The notes under the pieces were generated by a model, which saw only the letters and a list, made by a program, of their open reading frames with translations, did no database searches and had not been told where the DNA came from. Both the position numbers and the translations under genes were made by a program. DNA of 64,000 nucleotides. Origin: Halomonas sp. A40-4 (lineage in GTDB: Bacteria > Pseudomonadota > Gammaproteobacteria > Pseudomonadales > Halomonadaceae). The stretch is taken from positions 2,418,001-2,482,000 of the forward strand of contig NZ_CP065230.1 in the NCBI RefSeq assembly GCF_015767635.1, written 5' to 3'. Below are positions 38,194-47,689 of the stretch, in pieces (within the stretch, counting starts at the first letter, position 1; each line of letters starts with the position of its first letter).

Positions 38194-38912
38194 ATGCACC
38201 AACGTCCATACTCGCGCCTATCGCCGACCTGCAGCTCGATAGCGTCAGCTTTGAACACCGCGGCCAATCGCTTTTGGCCCCCACCTCGCTGACACTGTCG
38301 GGGTGTCGTCGTACGGTCATCATGGGCCCAAACGGCGCGGGCAAGAGCCTGCTGATGCGCTTGGCTCACGGACTACTTACCCCAACGACTGGACGTATCT
38401 ACTGGCAAGGCCCTACCCCGGTACAGGCGATGGTGTTCCAACGGCCGGTGCTGCTTCGCCGCTCAGCGATTGATAACCTCACCTACGTACTGGGTATCCA
38501 TAAAGTGCCCCGTGCCCAGCGTAAAGCGCGTGCCTATCAAGCGCTCGACACCTTCGGTTTAACCTCCCTCGCCCATCGTCCGGCCCGAGTACTCTCGGGT
38601 GGCGAGCAGCAGCGGCTTGCCCTGGCCCGCGCCTGGCTGCTCAACCCCGATGTGCTGTTTCTGGATGAAGCCACCTCGGCCCTGGACCCGGCAGCAATCA
38701 AAGCCGTGGAAGATGCCGTTATGGCGTTTCACGCAAGCGGCACCCGCATTGTGATGACGACTCATGACTTGCATCAGGCCAAACGCCTGGCCGATGACGT
38801 GGTGTTTTTACATAACGGTCAATTGAGGGAACACACCTCCAACGAGACATTTTTCTCCGCGCCTCGCTCGTCAGAGGGTCGCGCATTTATCCAGGGTGAG
38901 CTGGTTTGGTAA
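38190..38912 (+). CDS. tupC: Tungstate ABC transporter ATP-binding protein TupC
   Basis: A 240-residue ABC ATPase. Walker A is MGPNGAGKSLLM (about 48-59), signature LSGGEQQRLALARAW, and Walker B VLFLDEATSALDP. The H-loop is MTTHDLHQA. It energises TupB. It is coupled to tupB by overlap and followed by tupA. Confidence 0.92.
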   Translation: MNAPTSILAPIADLQLDSVSFEHRGQSLLAPTSLTLSGCRRTVIMGPNGAGKSLLMRLAHGLLTPTTGRIYWQGPTPVQAMVFQRPVLLRRSAIDNLTYVLGIHKVPRAQRKARAYQALDTFGLTSLAHRPARVLSGGEQQRLALARAWLLNPDVLFLDEATSALDPAAIKAVEDAVMAFHASGTRIVMTTHDLHQAKRLADDVVFLHNGQLREHTSNETFFSAPRSSEGRAFIQGELVW

Positions 38913-38946
38913 CCCTGAGCATCTCGCAAAAAGAAGGAATCGTGAC

Positions 38947-39756
38947 ATGAAAAAGACAGCGATCATCACCAGCGCAAGCCTGCTAAGCCTGGCCTGGGGA
39001 GGTCTGGCGCTGGCCGATGACGACTACATCACACTGGCCTCCACCACCTCGACGGAAAATTCGGGGCTATTTGATGCCATCATTCCCCAGTTTACCGACA
39101 AGACCGATATTGATGTCCGGGTGGTGGCCGTAGGCACCGGCCAGGCGTTTGAAACCGCCCGGCGCGGCGACGCCGACAGCCTGCTGGTTCACGACACGGC
39201 AGGCGAGGAGCAGTTTGTCGCAGAGGGTTATGCCACCGAGCGCCTGAATGTCATGTACAACGACTTCGTGATCGTCGGCCCAAGCGATGATCCCGCCGAC
39301 ATTCAAAGCAGCGAGACCGTCGAAGAAGCCATGCAGCGCATTGCCGAAAGCGAGTCGGCCTTTGCCTCGCGGGGTGATGACAGCGGCACCAACCGTGCCG
39401 AGCTGCGTTTATGGGAAGACGCCGACGTTAACCCGCAAGGCGAGTGGTACCGAGAGCTGGGCAGTGGGATGGGGCCGACACTCAATACGGCAGCGGGCAT
39501 GAACGCCTACACCCTCACTGACCGCGCCACCTGGGTGTCTTTTGAAAACCCGCAGGACTTGACCTTACTGTTTGAAGGCGATGAGGCGCTTTTTAATCAG
39601 TATGGCAGCTTGCTGATCTCGGAAGAGCGCCACCCTCACTTGAAGCATGACCTTGCCGCCCAGTGGCATGAATGGCTGGTCTCAGAAGAGGGCCAAGCCG
39701 CCATCGCTGATTACGAGGTCGATGGCCAACAGCTGTTTTTCCCCAACGCGGAATAA
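38947..39756 (+). CDS. tupA: Tungstate-binding periplasmic protein TupA
   Basis: A 269-residue substrate-binding protein with a signal peptide (MKKTAIITSASLLSLAWGG, cleavage near ALA-DDD). The TupA ligand motif STTSTENSGLFDAIIP follows. SRGDDSGTNRAELRLW and GMGPTLNTAAGMNAYTLTDR are also diagnostic and distinguish it from ModA. ATG 38947 (AAGAAGGAATCGTGAC upstream) is used instead of the earlier in-frame ATG, which would precede the signal peptide. Third gene of tupBCA. Confidence 0.93.
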   Translation: MKKTAIITSASLLSLAWGGLALADDDYITLASTTSTENSGLFDAIIPQFTDKTDIDVRVVAVGTGQAFETARRGDADSLLVHDTAGEEQFVAEGYATERLNVMYNDFVIVGPSDDPADIQSSETVEEAMQRIAESESAFASRGDDSGTNRAELRLWEDADVNPQGEWYRELGSGMGPTLNTAAGMNAYTLTDRATWVSFENPQDLTLLFEGDEALFNQYGSLLISEERHPHLKHDLAAQWHEWLVSEEGQAAIADYEVDGQQLFFPNAE

Positions 39757-39776
39757 CCTACCGACAAGTCATCGAT

Positions 39777-39810
39777 AAAAAAGCCCCTCAGGCATGCTGC
39801 CAGAGGGGCT
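39777..39810 (-). terminator. Intrinsic terminator between tupA and cysN
   Basis: AGCCCCTC (39782-39789) pairs with GAGGGGCT (39803-39810), with an inner GGCA/TGCC pair. On the minus strand the hairpin is followed by a run of T (39782-39777), making a good terminator for cysDN. On the plus strand TTCTATAT follows, so it may also end tupBCA. Confidence 0.82.
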
Positions 39811-39859
39811 TCTATATAACCACATTGCTTATCTTACCCAGTTGATGCCAGGTAAAAAC

Positions 39860-41296
39860 CTACAGCAGCTGGCGAATATCCTTGGCTTCCCAATGCGGAA
39901 AATGCTTACGCACCAGGGCGTTGAGATCGCGCTCAAACGCCGCCCAATCGGTTTTCTCTGGACCACTGCCTGACGCCTTGGCGACGCCACGGATCATCCC
40001 CGCACCGACGGTCACGTTGGTCAGCCGATCGACAATGATAAAGCTGCCGGTACCAGGGCTGCTGCGATAACTGTCAACAGGGATCGCCGCCGTCAATTCG
40101 ACTTCGCAGCGGGCGATGGCATTCAAGCTCAGCGAATCCGCGGCGTGCTTTTCAAGGGTGTTCACGTCGATCTGGTAGTCAACCGCGCTGACTTGCCCTG
40201 ACAGGTCCCGCGTGGCGAGCTTGAAGTCATACAGTTTGCCCGGCGCCAGCGCATCTTCATGCATCCAGACAATATCCGCTTCAAAAGCATTTGACAGCGG
40301 CAACTCTTCCTCGGCGCTGACGAGCCAGTCGCCCCGGGAAATATCGATTTCATCGTCCAGCGTAACGGTAATGGCCTGCCCCGGATACGCCGCCGTCAAG
40401 TCCCCCTCAAAGGTCACGATCCGCTCGACGCGCGAGGTTTTCCCCGAAGGCAGCACCTTCACGGCTTGGCCAGGGCGCAACACGCCCGCTGCCAAGGTGC
40501 CGCAATAGCCGCGAAAATCAAGGTTGGGCCGGTTAACATACTGCACCGGCAAACGCAGATCGGTAAGGTTCTGGTCATAAGTGACCTCGACGCTTTCCAG
40601 CAGCTCAATCAGCGTTTTGCCTTCGTAGCCCGCGGTGTAATACCAGGGTGTCTGCTCGCTGGGATTGACGACGTTGTCGCCGTTGAGCGCCGACATCGGC
40701 ACAAAGCGAATATCGGGGGCGTTCAGATTGGTGGCGAAAGCACGATATTCTTCTACGATTTCGTTAAAGCGCTGCTCGGAGAAATCGACCAGATCCATCT
40801 TGTTGACTGCAATGACCAGATGCTGGATACCCAGCAAATCGGCAATGAAGCTGTGGCGGCGGGTTTGCGTCTGCACGCCGTAGCGCGCGTCAATCAGGAT
40901 CACCGCCAGGCTCGCGGTAGAGGCGCCGGTGGCCATGTTGCGGGTGTACTGCTCGTGTCCCGGGGTATCGGCGATAATGAACTTGCGCTTATCGGTGGAG
41001 AAAAACCGATACGCCACATCGATGGTAATGCCCTGCTCGCGCTCCGACTGCAGGCCATCGACCAGCAGCGCCAGATCAACGGTATCACCGGTGGTACCGC
41101 TGGTTTTGGACGCCTGGGTGATCGCCGCCAGTTGATCCTCAAAAATCATTTTGGAATCGTGCAGCATTCGGCCAATCAGCGTGGACTTGCCGTCGTCGAC
41201 ACTGCCGCAGGTGATGAAGCGCAGCAGGTCCTTGTTTTCGTGTTCGTGCAGATATTGCTCGATGTTGTCGGCAATCAAATTGGATTGGTGTGACAT
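39860..41296 (-). CDS. cysN: Sulfate adenylyltransferase GTPase subunit CysN
   Basis: A GTPase that drives APS synthesis by CysD in sulfate assimilation. G-domain motifs are visible: [26 protein letters not shown] and NKMDLVD. Two beta-barrel domains follow, as in EF-Tu-like proteins. 478 residues, with no fused APS kinase domain, so CysC must be encoded elsewhere. The ATG overlaps the cysD stop (TAATG). Confidence 0.95.
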   Translation of the reverse strand: MSHQSNLIADNIEQYLHEHENKDLLRFITCGSVDDGKSTLIGRMLHDSKMIFEDQLAAITQASKTSGTTGDTVDLALLVDGLQSEREQGITIDVAYRFFSTDKRKFIIADTPGHEQYTRNMATGASTASLAVILIDARYGVQTQTRRHSFIADLLGIQHLVIAVNKMDLVDFSEQRFNEIVEEYRAFATNLNAPDIRFVPMSALNGDNVVNPSEQTPWYYTAGYEGKTLIELLESVEVTYDQNLTDLRLPVQYVNRPNLDFRGYCGTLAAGVLRPGQAVKVLPSGKTSRVERIVTFEGDLTAAYPGQAITVTLDDEIDISRGDWLVSAEEELPLSNAFEADIVWMHEDALAPGKLYDFKLATRDLSGQVSAVDYQIDVNTLEKHAADSLSLNAIARCEVELTAAIPVDSYRSSPGTGSFIIVDRLTNVTVGAGMIRGVAKASGSGPEKTDWAAFERDLNALVRKHFPHWEAKDIRQLL

Positions 41297-42258
41297 TAAA
41301 AGTACCCCTCACGCTTTTTCTTTTCCATCGAGCCGGCCTGGTCGTGGTCGATGGCGCGGCCGCTGCGTTCGCTGGTTTTGGTCAGCAGCATTTCCTGGAT
41401 GACCTCGGGCAAGGTGGCGGCTTTGGATTCCACCGCGCCGGTGAGCGGGTAGCAGCCCAGGGTTCTGAAACGCACCCACTTTTCTTCCGGCACTTCGCCC
41501 GGCTCCAGCGGCATGCGGTCGTCGTCGACCATGATCTGCATGCCGTCACGCTCGACCACCGGGCGTGGGGCTGACAGGTACAACGGCACAATGGGGATCG
41601 ATTCCAGATAGATGTACTGCCAGATATCCAGTTCGGTCCAGTTGGAAAGCGGGAACACGCGGATCGATTCGCCCTTGTTGACCTTGGCGTTGTAGATATT
41701 CCACAGCTCAGGGCGCTGTTTTTTCGGGTCCCAGCGGTGGTATTTATCGCGGAAGGAGTAGACACGTTCCTTGGCACGGGACGCTTCTTCATCACGCCGG
41801 GCACCGCCAAAGGCGGCGTCAAACCCATGCTTGTCCAGCGCCTGCTTGAGCGCCTGGGTTTTCATGATGTCGGTGTACTTGGCACTGCCGTGGTCAAACG
41901 GGTTGATGTTCGCCGCACGACCTTCTTCGTTGGTGTGGACGATAAGCTCCATGCCCGCCTCTGCCGCCATGCGGTTGCGGAACTCGATCATCTCGCGGAA
42001 TTTCCAGGTGGTGTCTATATGCATCAGCGGGAACGGGGGCGTGCCGGGGTAAAACGCCTTGCGCGCGAGGTGCAGCATCACTGAGGAATCTTTGCCGATG
42101 GAGTACATCATCACCGGATTGGAAAACTCGGCGGCGACTTCGCGAATGATATGGATCGATTCCGCTTCGAGCTGCTTCAAGTGCGTCATGCGCGCAGCAC
42201 TAGGCGCACCGGGCATTTCAGGCCGCGACGCGGCTGAAAGATTGGAAAACTGGGACAT
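41296..42258 (-). CDS. cysD: Sulfate adenylyltransferase subunit CysD
   Basis: Catalytic subunit of ATP sulfurylase forming adenosine phosphosulfate. The PP-loop is [38 protein letters not shown] and [16 protein letters not shown] are also diagnostic. 320 residues with a short N-terminal extension relative to E. coli CysD. The 150 bases upstream hold its promoter region; no CysB site could be assigned by eye. First gene of cysDN. Confidence 0.95.
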   Translation of the reverse strand: MSQFSNLSAASRPEMPGAPSAARMTHLKQLEAESIHIIREVAAEFSNPVMMYSIGKDSSVMLHLARKAFYPGTPPFPLMHIDTTWKFREMIEFRNRMAAEAGMELIVHTNEEGRAANINPFDHGSAKYTDIMKTQALKQALDKHGFDAAFGGARRDEEASRAKERVYSFRDKYHRWDPKKQRPELWNIYNAKVNKGESIRVFPLSNWTELDIWQYIYLESIPIVPLYLSAPRPVVERDGMQIMVDDDRMPLEPGEVPEEKWVRFRTLGCYPLTGAVESKAATLPEVIQEMLLTKTSERSGRAIDHDQAGSMEKKKREGYF

Positions 42259-42394
42259 GGCCGACTACCTCACAAAAACAAACCTGTGCACTGCGCAAAA
42301 GCTGAGCGCTAAGATGTGGGTAGGGTAACGTCTTGTCGATAATAACCCAAAAGAATTAATAACTATCTTTTTATTCTTTTACTGCCTATAAGAT

Positions 42395-42415
42395 CAAAAA
42401 GCCGTTTTGACGGCT
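42395..42415 (-). terminator. Intrinsic terminator of the nudF-cpdA operon
   Basis: On the minus strand AGCCGT and ACGGCT form a six-base-pair stem with a four-base loop (42415-42400), followed directly by TTTTT (42399-42395). The hairpin begins within the cpdA stop codon. It insulates cysD, which starts about 140 bases downstream. Confidence 0.8.
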
Positions 42416-43148
42416 AAACCGTGACACGCTCGACCCGGGTTTCCCACTGCTGGTCGTGGAAATCAACGATGCGATAACCGGGGCGTGATGCCTCATCAAT
42501 CATAAAGTGTTCTGCCCCAGGCATGAATTGATCGGCAATCGCCGGGCAGCCATAAACGGCAACATCATGTGTACCGGCTACATGGCGCTGGGTATATGTC
42601 TGATGGGCGTGACCAAACAGGATGACCTTGACCTGGGGAAACGCGCTGATGACCTCCCAGAACGCATCGCGGTCCTGCAAACCAATGGCATCCATCCAGG
42701 TCGCTCCCACCTCAACGGGAGGATGATGCATCGCGATCAAGGTCGGTCGGCGATCTCCTTCAAGCTTTGACGATAGCGTCGCCAAGGCGTCACGGCCCAG
42801 TTCACCATAGGGCTCCCCCTCAACCGGGGTGTGCAGCAGCAGTAGGCGCCAGGGCGGCAACGACACCTCATCGACCAGCGGATGTTCTGCTTGCATCAGC
42901 GCGGGCTGGTCGTGATTACCCGCCATCCAGGCCCACGGACAGGGCAACTGCGACATCGCCTCACTGGCCAGTGCATAAGAGGTCGCTGTTTCGTCCTGAC
43001 TGACATCACCGGTCAACACCACGAAGTCGGGTCGCTCAGCGATGACCGCCTGCAGCACCCGCTTTAGGTGATGCCAGGGCACTCCCGCGCGGGAACGCGC
43101 TTGTTTATCCGCGTACAGGTGGGCATCGGTGATTTGCACCAGGCGCAT
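42414..43148 (-). CDS. cpdA: Metallophosphoesterase, 3',5'-cAMP phosphodiesterase CpdA-like
   Basis: A 244-residue metallophosphoesterase expected to hydrolyse cAMP. Metal-binding motifs are TDAHLY, VLTGDVSQDE, MAGNHDQ, IAMHHPPVE and FGHAHQ. The gene order nudF-DUF1249-cpdA is the same as E. coli nudF-yqiB-cpdA, which supports the name. The ATG overlaps the DUF1249 stop (TGATG). Substrate is known only for homologues. Confidence 0.88.
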   Translation of the reverse strand: MRLVQITDAHLYADKQARSRAGVPWHHLKRVLQAVIAERPDFVVLTGDVSQDETATSYALASEAMSQLPCPWAWMAGNHDQPALMQAEHPLVDEVSLPPWRLLLLHTPVEGEPYGELGRDALATLSSKLEGDRRPTLIAMHHPPVEVGATWMDAIGLQDRDAFWEVISAFPQVKVILFGHAHQTYTQRHVAGTHDVAVYGCPAIADQFMPGAEHFMIDEASRPGYRIVDFHDQQWETRVERVTV

Positions 43149-43594
43149 CAGGGAAGCTCCGGTACATCAACGGTGTGTCCATGTGCCAGGGCATGAGCCA
43201 GCCATTCGCCGAGAAAGCGATTCAACTGAAGCTTTTCATCCGGCTGGTGCATCCGCGCATTAGGGTAGCGGTAACGCCCTCTAAAGTGGCGCTCGCGCTG
43301 AAAATCGGTGACTTCTGCCATGCGGACGTCGTGGTAAAGATGCACACGCATGCGAGGCCCTTCCCACAAGGTATCCATCGGACTGCTTTGCGACACTTCC
43401 AACATGGTGGTGTAAGGGGCGTTTTGCAAAATCTTGAGTTGTAAAACACCGAAATCCTGGTCATCGCCGCGCAAGGCAATGTTGCGTTGCTGGTCGCCTT
43501 CCAGGTCACCCACCAGGCGAACCAGTCGCAAATAGTTGGCGCTGCACTCGGCTTGGAGCGTCTTCAAATCGGTGACATAAGCCATTTTCGCCAT
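43148..43594 (-). CDS. DUF1249 family protein (YqiB-like)
   Basis: A 148-residue soluble protein of the conserved DUF1249/YqiB family, function unknown. Recognised from YLRLVRLVGDL, MRVHLYHDVRMAEV and YPNARMHQPDEKLQLNRFLGEWL. The ATG at 43594 has GAGGAG upstream; the longer frame from 43732 would run through nudF. The start lies two bases after the nudF stop. Confidence 0.88.
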   Translation of the reverse strand: MAKMAYVTDLKTLQAECSANYLRLVRLVGDLEGDQQRNIALRGDDQDFGVLQLKILQNAPYTTMLEVSQSSPMDTLWEGPRMRVHLYHDVRMAEVTDFQRERHFRGRYRYPNARMHQPDEKLQLNRFLGEWLAHALAHGHTVDVPELP

Positions 43595-43596
43595 GC

Positions 43597-44268
43597 TCAC
43601 TCCTCGTCGGTTTCGCCCTGCGGGGGTATTGGGCGGGAAGCGGCGCGTAAAGACGCCCGCTGGCCTGCCAGCCAATGCAGTGCAATCAAGCACATGGCGT
43701 TGTCGAGTCTTCCCTGGCCCAAGAGTTCCCATGCAGTGGGAAAAGACACCACATGGACGCGAATATCTTCATGTTCTTCAGCCAGGCCATGAACCCCGCC
43801 CACCCCCTGCGTATTGATCAAGCCGCAGAACAGTGTCACGCGTTCGTTACAGGCGCCTGGACTGGGGTAATAGGAGTGCAGTTCAGTCAATTGGCCCACA
43901 TGACACCCGGCCTCTTCCAGAGATTCACGACGGGCAACATCTTCCAGTGACTCGTCCTGCTCGACGAGGCCGGCCACGAGCTCAAGCTTCCATGGCGTGT
44001 GCGGATCGTCAACGGCACCGGCACGGAACTGTTCAACCAACACCAGGTTATCGCGCGCGGGGTCGTAAAGCAGCACCCCCACGGCATCAAAGCGTTGATG
44101 GACCTCGCGACGCATGACGTCGCTCCACCCGCCTTCAAACAGGCGATGACGAAGCTCTAACGCCTCCAGGCGGAAAAAGCCCTGGTGCAGGGTTTCACGT
44201 TTATGCAGTTCAACATCTTCGCGGCCTAGCGGCGTGTTGAGCAGAGACGTGCTGGCGCTGGATGCCAT
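43597..44268 (-). CDS. nudF: ADP-ribose pyrophosphatase NudF
   Basis: Nudix hydrolase of 223 residues that splits ADP-ribose to AMP and ribose 5-phosphate. The Nudix box is GLVEQDESLEDVARRESLEEAG (22 residues, positions about 114-135), with the expected REUxEE core. VLVEQFRAGAVDDP upstream matches the NudF ADP-ribose site, and YYPSPGACNERVTLFCGL follows. First gene of a three-gene operon with DUF1249 and cpdA. Confidence 0.93.
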   Translation of the reverse strand: MASSASTSLLNTPLGREDVELHKRETLHQGFFRLEALELRHRLFEGGWSDVMRREVHQRFDAVGVLLYDPARDNLVLVEQFRAGAVDDPHTPWKLELVAGLVEQDESLEDVARRESLEEAGCHVGQLTELHSYYPSPGACNERVTLFCGLINTQGVGGVHGLAEEHEDIRVHVVSFPTAWELLGQGRLDNAMCLIALHWLAGQRASLRAASRPIPPQGETDEE

Positions 44269-44340
44269 AAGGCGCTCCCGGTGATAACAATTGTCCTATT
44301 ATCAATGCTTGCCACCGGGAATGCCAATTTGTGGAAGGAG

Positions 44341-44985
44341 TTATAGTTCACCAAGCAACGCTTCGGCGTCACGGCGCAACGCTTCATCGGACTGTTGGCG
44401 ACCCTCGCGGGCGGTGCCGTTCAAGGCGCGCTGGGCATGCTCCCGAGCCGCTTGGGTATTGCCTTCTTCCTGGAGGAAGGTCGCGTAGTAATAGTTGACA
44501 TCGATGCCGTCAGGACGAATCTGCAAGGCCCGCTGAAACATCTTGTCTGCCGTATCACTATCGCCAAAACCAATCAGCCCACCGGGTACGCGGTCGTATA
44601 GCGCCCCCAACGTCACATAGGCAGAGCCATTATTGCCTTGCGGATCGATCTCGACAGCACGTTCGAGGGTATTCCGGGCGTCTTTGGCAACGCCCAACGC
44701 ACCAAGACCACCTCGTTCACGGGCATAAGCGGCCAATACCACCCCTTTCCAGACCAACACGTCGGCTTCGTCGCTATGCTGCTCAGCAAGCTGTGTCACT
44801 TCGTCGGCCAGGCCACTGAGCGCTTCTTCCCGCTCACTTTCAGGCATCTCCGTTACCGTATGCTCCCAGCGGTTCTTAAGCGAGAACAGCTCGCTTTCAT
44901 AAGCCACCGCGTTAAACGACGCGAGCGCCAGCGAACTGCTGAGCGCGGTCATTGCGAAATAGCGCATCAGGTTTGAATGAACCAT
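44341..44985 (-). CDS. Exported tetratricopeptide-type protein
   Basis: A 214-residue protein with a signal peptide (core MTALSSSLALASFNAVA, cleavage near AVA-YES). The mature part is helical, with TPR-like units: ARNTLERAVEIDPQGNNGSAY, ADKMFQRALQIRPDGIDVNYYYA and AREHAQRALNGTA. It resembles small TPR proteins sometimes labelled TRAP transporter T-component. The ATG at 44985 has AAGGAG six bases upstream. Stand-alone gene; the periplasmic partner is unknown. Confidence 0.8.
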   Translation of the reverse strand: MVHSNLMRYFAMTALSSSLALASFNAVAYESELFSLKNRWEHTVTEMPESEREEALSGLADEVTQLAEQHSDEADVLVWKGVVLAAYARERGGLGALGVAKDARNTLERAVEIDPQGNNGSAYVTLGALYDRVPGGLIGFGDSDTADKMFQRALQIRPDGIDVNYYYATFLQEEGNTQAAREHAQRALNGTAREGRQQSDEALRRDAEALLGEL

Positions 44986-45161
44986 TATCAACTCCTTAGC
45001 TTGTTGTTGTCGGATAACTGCCAGTCGGCAAAATAAGCCACCCGGACAATGTAACGAACGTTTGAATTAATCGCCAGTCGCAAATCATTCGACGCGACGT
45101 TTGGCCGTCCTGAGGCAAATCGCGTTAAAGTGGGGATCGCCTAACCAGAAGGGAGTTGGCA

Positions 45162-45698
45162 ATGAAAGGCCGCAACATGACACGTTGGCGCAATCCGGCA
45201 AAAGACCCGCGCCAGGAACCTAAAAGCAACCTGATTACCGCTGAGGGTGCAGCACGCCTGAGAGGCATTCTGGACCATCTCTCGCGGGTAAAACGCCCGC
45301 AAATTTCGGCGAAAGTGGGCGAAGCGGCCGCCCAGGGTGATCGCAGTGAAAACGCCGATTACACCTACAACAAGAAGGAACTCAATCGCGTCATCGCCCG
45401 TATTCGATACCTCACCAAGCGTCTGGATGAGCTCCAGGTGGTCGACCGCCTGCCCGCCAACACGCAAAAAATATTTTTTGGCGCCTTTGTCAGCCTGGAA
45501 GACGAAGAAGGTGAAACGCTGTCTCTACGCATTGTTGGACACGATGAAACCGATACGCAAAAACGCTGGATCAGTATCGATGCTCCCATGGCCAAGGCCT
45601 TGCTGGGCAAGGAAGTGGGCGAGGATATAACAGTGCTCACGCCCAACGGCGAGACGTTCTACACCGTGACAGCCATTGACTATGCCCCCGAACGGTAA
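45162..45698 (+). CDS. greB: Transcription elongation factor GreB
   Basis: Binds the secondary channel of RNA polymerase and stimulates cleavage of backtracked transcripts. An N-terminal coiled coil (about 20-90) contains the acidic tip GDRSENADYTYNKKEL, followed by the FKBP-like C-terminal domain (IFFGAFVSLEDEEGETLSLRIVG, LLGKEVGEDITV). The polar 20-residue N-terminal stretch fits GreB rather than GreA. ATG 45162 (GGGAG six bases upstream) is chosen over TTG 45156. The stop abuts the convergent rsmC stop with no gap. Confidence 0.93.
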   Translation: MKGRNMTRWRNPAKDPRQEPKSNLITAEGAARLRGILDHLSRVKRPQISAKVGEAAAQGDRSENADYTYNKKELNRVIARIRYLTKRLDELQVVDRLPANTQKIFFGAFVSLEDEEGETLSLRIVGHDETDTQKRWISIDAPMAKALLGKEVGEDITVLTPNGETFYTVTAIDYAPER

Positions 45699-46706
45699 TT
45701 AATACTGCTGGGCGCGATAGACCCTGAAACGGCGATTATCCGCCAGGGTCTGGAACTGCCCAAATGCGTTCTGGAGCCGGTCCGGATAGGGCAAGAACGC
45801 ATTGGCAACCAGCAATAATTGGCCCGCTGACGTCAAGTGGGTCGGCGCCTGACTGATCAGGCGCTGGCTTGGCCCATAGCTGACATCACGCTCCTGGTGA
45901 AAAGGCGGATTGCTGACGATAAGATCAAAGTGTTCGCCCTGCAAAGCACTGAATACATCACTTTGCAATACGCGGCCTTCGAGCCCGTTGACCCTCAGCG
46001 TTCGCTGGGTCGACTCAACCGCAAACGCACTGACATCCACCGCGGTGACCTGATGCCCGCGACGGGCTAGCCACGCGCTGATAATCCCGTCACCGCAGCC
46101 CATATCCAGCACGTGCAGAGGGTTGCTGAGTGGTGTGCTGGGAAGTTCGCTCTCCAGGACGTTCAGGAGTAGCCGGGTGCCTTCGTCGACCTTGCCATGC
46201 CCGAATACGCCCGGGTGGCTGATCAGTGCCAGACCCAGCGCGTCGAAACGCGTCCACACATCGTCCTTGGAAGCGAGCTTTACCGTGCGGGTGGCAAATA
46301 GCGAGCAGCGTCGGGCGTTATCCAGCTTGTCGCACTCCATGCCCCGCTCAGCGAGCAACTTGGGGACGCGCTTGATGCCTCCATTATGCTCACCGACAAC
46401 CTCTACCGGCGTGTCACCTGGCAATACCTCACATAGCCACTCCAGCCACCAGATACCCAACTGATGGGCTTTGGGCCAGAACAGCACCACCTCGCCTGCC
46501 AGGTACTCAACATGCTCATCCACAAACGGGCTAAACGCTGATTTACCCCGAGCGCGCCAAGCGTCAAGCACAGCCAAGTCAGCGCTGACAACACCCGTTG
46601 ATTGCTCAACCAACCAGGGATCCAACGGCGGACCGACTCCCCAGAGCGGCTCATCGCGCGCTGGCTGTCGTTCAAGCAGTTGGCAGGCAGGCGTTTGGGC
46701 ACTCAT
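45699..46706 (-). CDS. rsmC: 16S rRNA (guanine1207-N2)-methyltransferase RsmC
   Basis: A 335-residue two-domain class I methyltransferase. The N-terminal domain lacks a good SAM site, while the C-terminal domain has LDMGCGDGIISAWLARRG, TAVDVSAFAVES and the catalytic LIVSNPPFHQ. KVDEGTRLLLNVL between the domains is also RsmC-like. The ATG at 46706 overlaps the cmoM stop and has GGAGA upstream. Second gene after cmoM. Confidence 0.9.
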   Translation of the reverse strand: MSAQTPACQLLERQPARDEPLWGVGPPLDPWLVEQSTGVVSADLAVLDAWRARGKSAFSPFVDEHVEYLAGEVVLFWPKAHQLGIWWLEWLCEVLPGDTPVEVVGEHNGGIKRVPKLLAERGMECDKLDNARRCSLFATRTVKLASKDDVWTRFDALGLALISHPGVFGHGKVDEGTRLLLNVLESELPSTPLSNPLHVLDMGCGDGIISAWLARRGHQVTAVDVSAFAVESTQRTLRVNGLEGRVLQSDVFSALQGEHFDLIVSNPPFHQERDVSYGPSQRLISQAPTHLTSAGQLLLVANAFLPYPDRLQNAFGQFQTLADNRRFRVYRAQQY

Positions 46707-47512
46707 TCGACGGTCTCCGGTTTGCTGAGGGTATAAAGCAAGTAGCGACCCAGGCGCCAGTGGGGGTCCTGTCGGCAGTAGCATTTTTCCAGCGCCAGCA
46801 GCGTGTCGCGCTCGCGTGGCGCTAACGCGGGCTGGCGTAAATAGTCCTGAAAGACTCGAATACCGGCTACCGACTCAACAACCAAGCCATTTTCCCCGCT
46901 CCACTGCACAACCTGGTCGTGGGTGATGGGCGAAATGGGCGTCAGTCGCTGGCCCCTGCCCTGACCCTCAAGCTGGTCGCTTAAGGCTTTTTGTAAGTTA
47001 CCTTTCATGGCATTGGAAAAACGCAGCGCATCACGGTTAAACACCATGAGACTCAGTTGACCGCCTGGGGCGAGCAGGCTCGCCAGCGTTTGCATGGCCA
47101 AACGCGGCTCGCCGAGCCATTCCAGTACCGCGTGGCAGGCAATGAGTGGCCAGGGACCTGGGGCGTGCTGCCGAATCGTTTGCAGAGGCGCCTGCAGGTA
47201 CTCAATCGCATCGCTGGGCAGCTCATTGGCATCACGATGCCAGTTTTTTGCATGGTCCAGCATTTCGCCAGAGGGCTCTGCCATCGTGACCTTATGCCCT
47301 CGCTCTGCAAACCACGCAGTTTGCTGGCCCAGGCCACCGCCGATATCCAATACTGCCTGCTGCTGTAAATTCAGCATCTGCGGTAATAAATAGTCGAGCA
47401 TAGCCAGACGCAACTCGCCTCTGGGCGCCTGGTAGAGCGATCGTGAAAACTTGTCGACCAGGCCGTCGAAGTAACGATCGCCCGCTTGGGTCAATTCATA
47501 ATGTGGATGCAT
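46703..47512 (-). CDS. cmoM: tRNA 5-carboxymethoxyuridine methyltransferase CmoM
   Basis: A 269-residue SAM methyltransferase that methyl-esterifies cmo5U34 to mcmo5U. It aligns along its length with remembered E. coli CmoM features: KFSRSLYQAPRGELRLAML, LDIGGGLGQQTAWFAERGHKV, CHAVLEWLGEPRLAMQTL, and the C-terminal RVFQDYLRQ and CYCRQDPHWRLGRY. Together with cmoA and cmoB earlier in the window it completes the cmo5U branch. The stop overlaps rsmC (ATGA). Confidence 0.88.
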   Translation of the reverse strand: MHPHYELTQAGDRYFDGLVDKFSRSLYQAPRGELRLAMLDYLLPQMLNLQQQAVLDIGGGLGQQTAWFAERGHKVTMAEPSGEMLDHAKNWHRDANELPSDAIEYLQAPLQTIRQHAPGPWPLIACHAVLEWLGEPRLAMQTLASLLAPGGQLSLMVFNRDALRFSNAMKGNLQKALSDQLEGQGRGQRLTPISPITHDQVVQWSGENGLVVESVAGIRVFQDYLRQPALAPRERDTLLALEKCYCRQDPHWRLGRYLLYTLSKPETVE

Positions 47513-47655
47513 TCAATGGGCCGAGCGTTGTATCAAAGCCATGTAGTTTACCTTTCTGAAGAATATAACGCTTGTCACTCTAGGGGAGATGAGGGACGGG
47601 TTAATGTTATCAACTAATGTACGTGTATTGCCTTTCAAATCGAAAAGCCCTACTT

Positions 47656-47670
47656 TGGGAACGTTACCAT
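47656..47670 (+). promoter_or_regulatory. Probable operator of the LacI-family regulator (autoregulatory site)
   Basis: TGGGAACGTTACCAT is a near-perfect palindrome centred on CG, as usual for LacI-family operators, 19 bases before the regulator start. The same sequence with one change (TGGGAACGATACCAT on the minus strand) precedes kdgK at 48734-48748. Confidence 0.7.
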
Positions 47671-47689
47671 TTATATCAATCCCATTTTT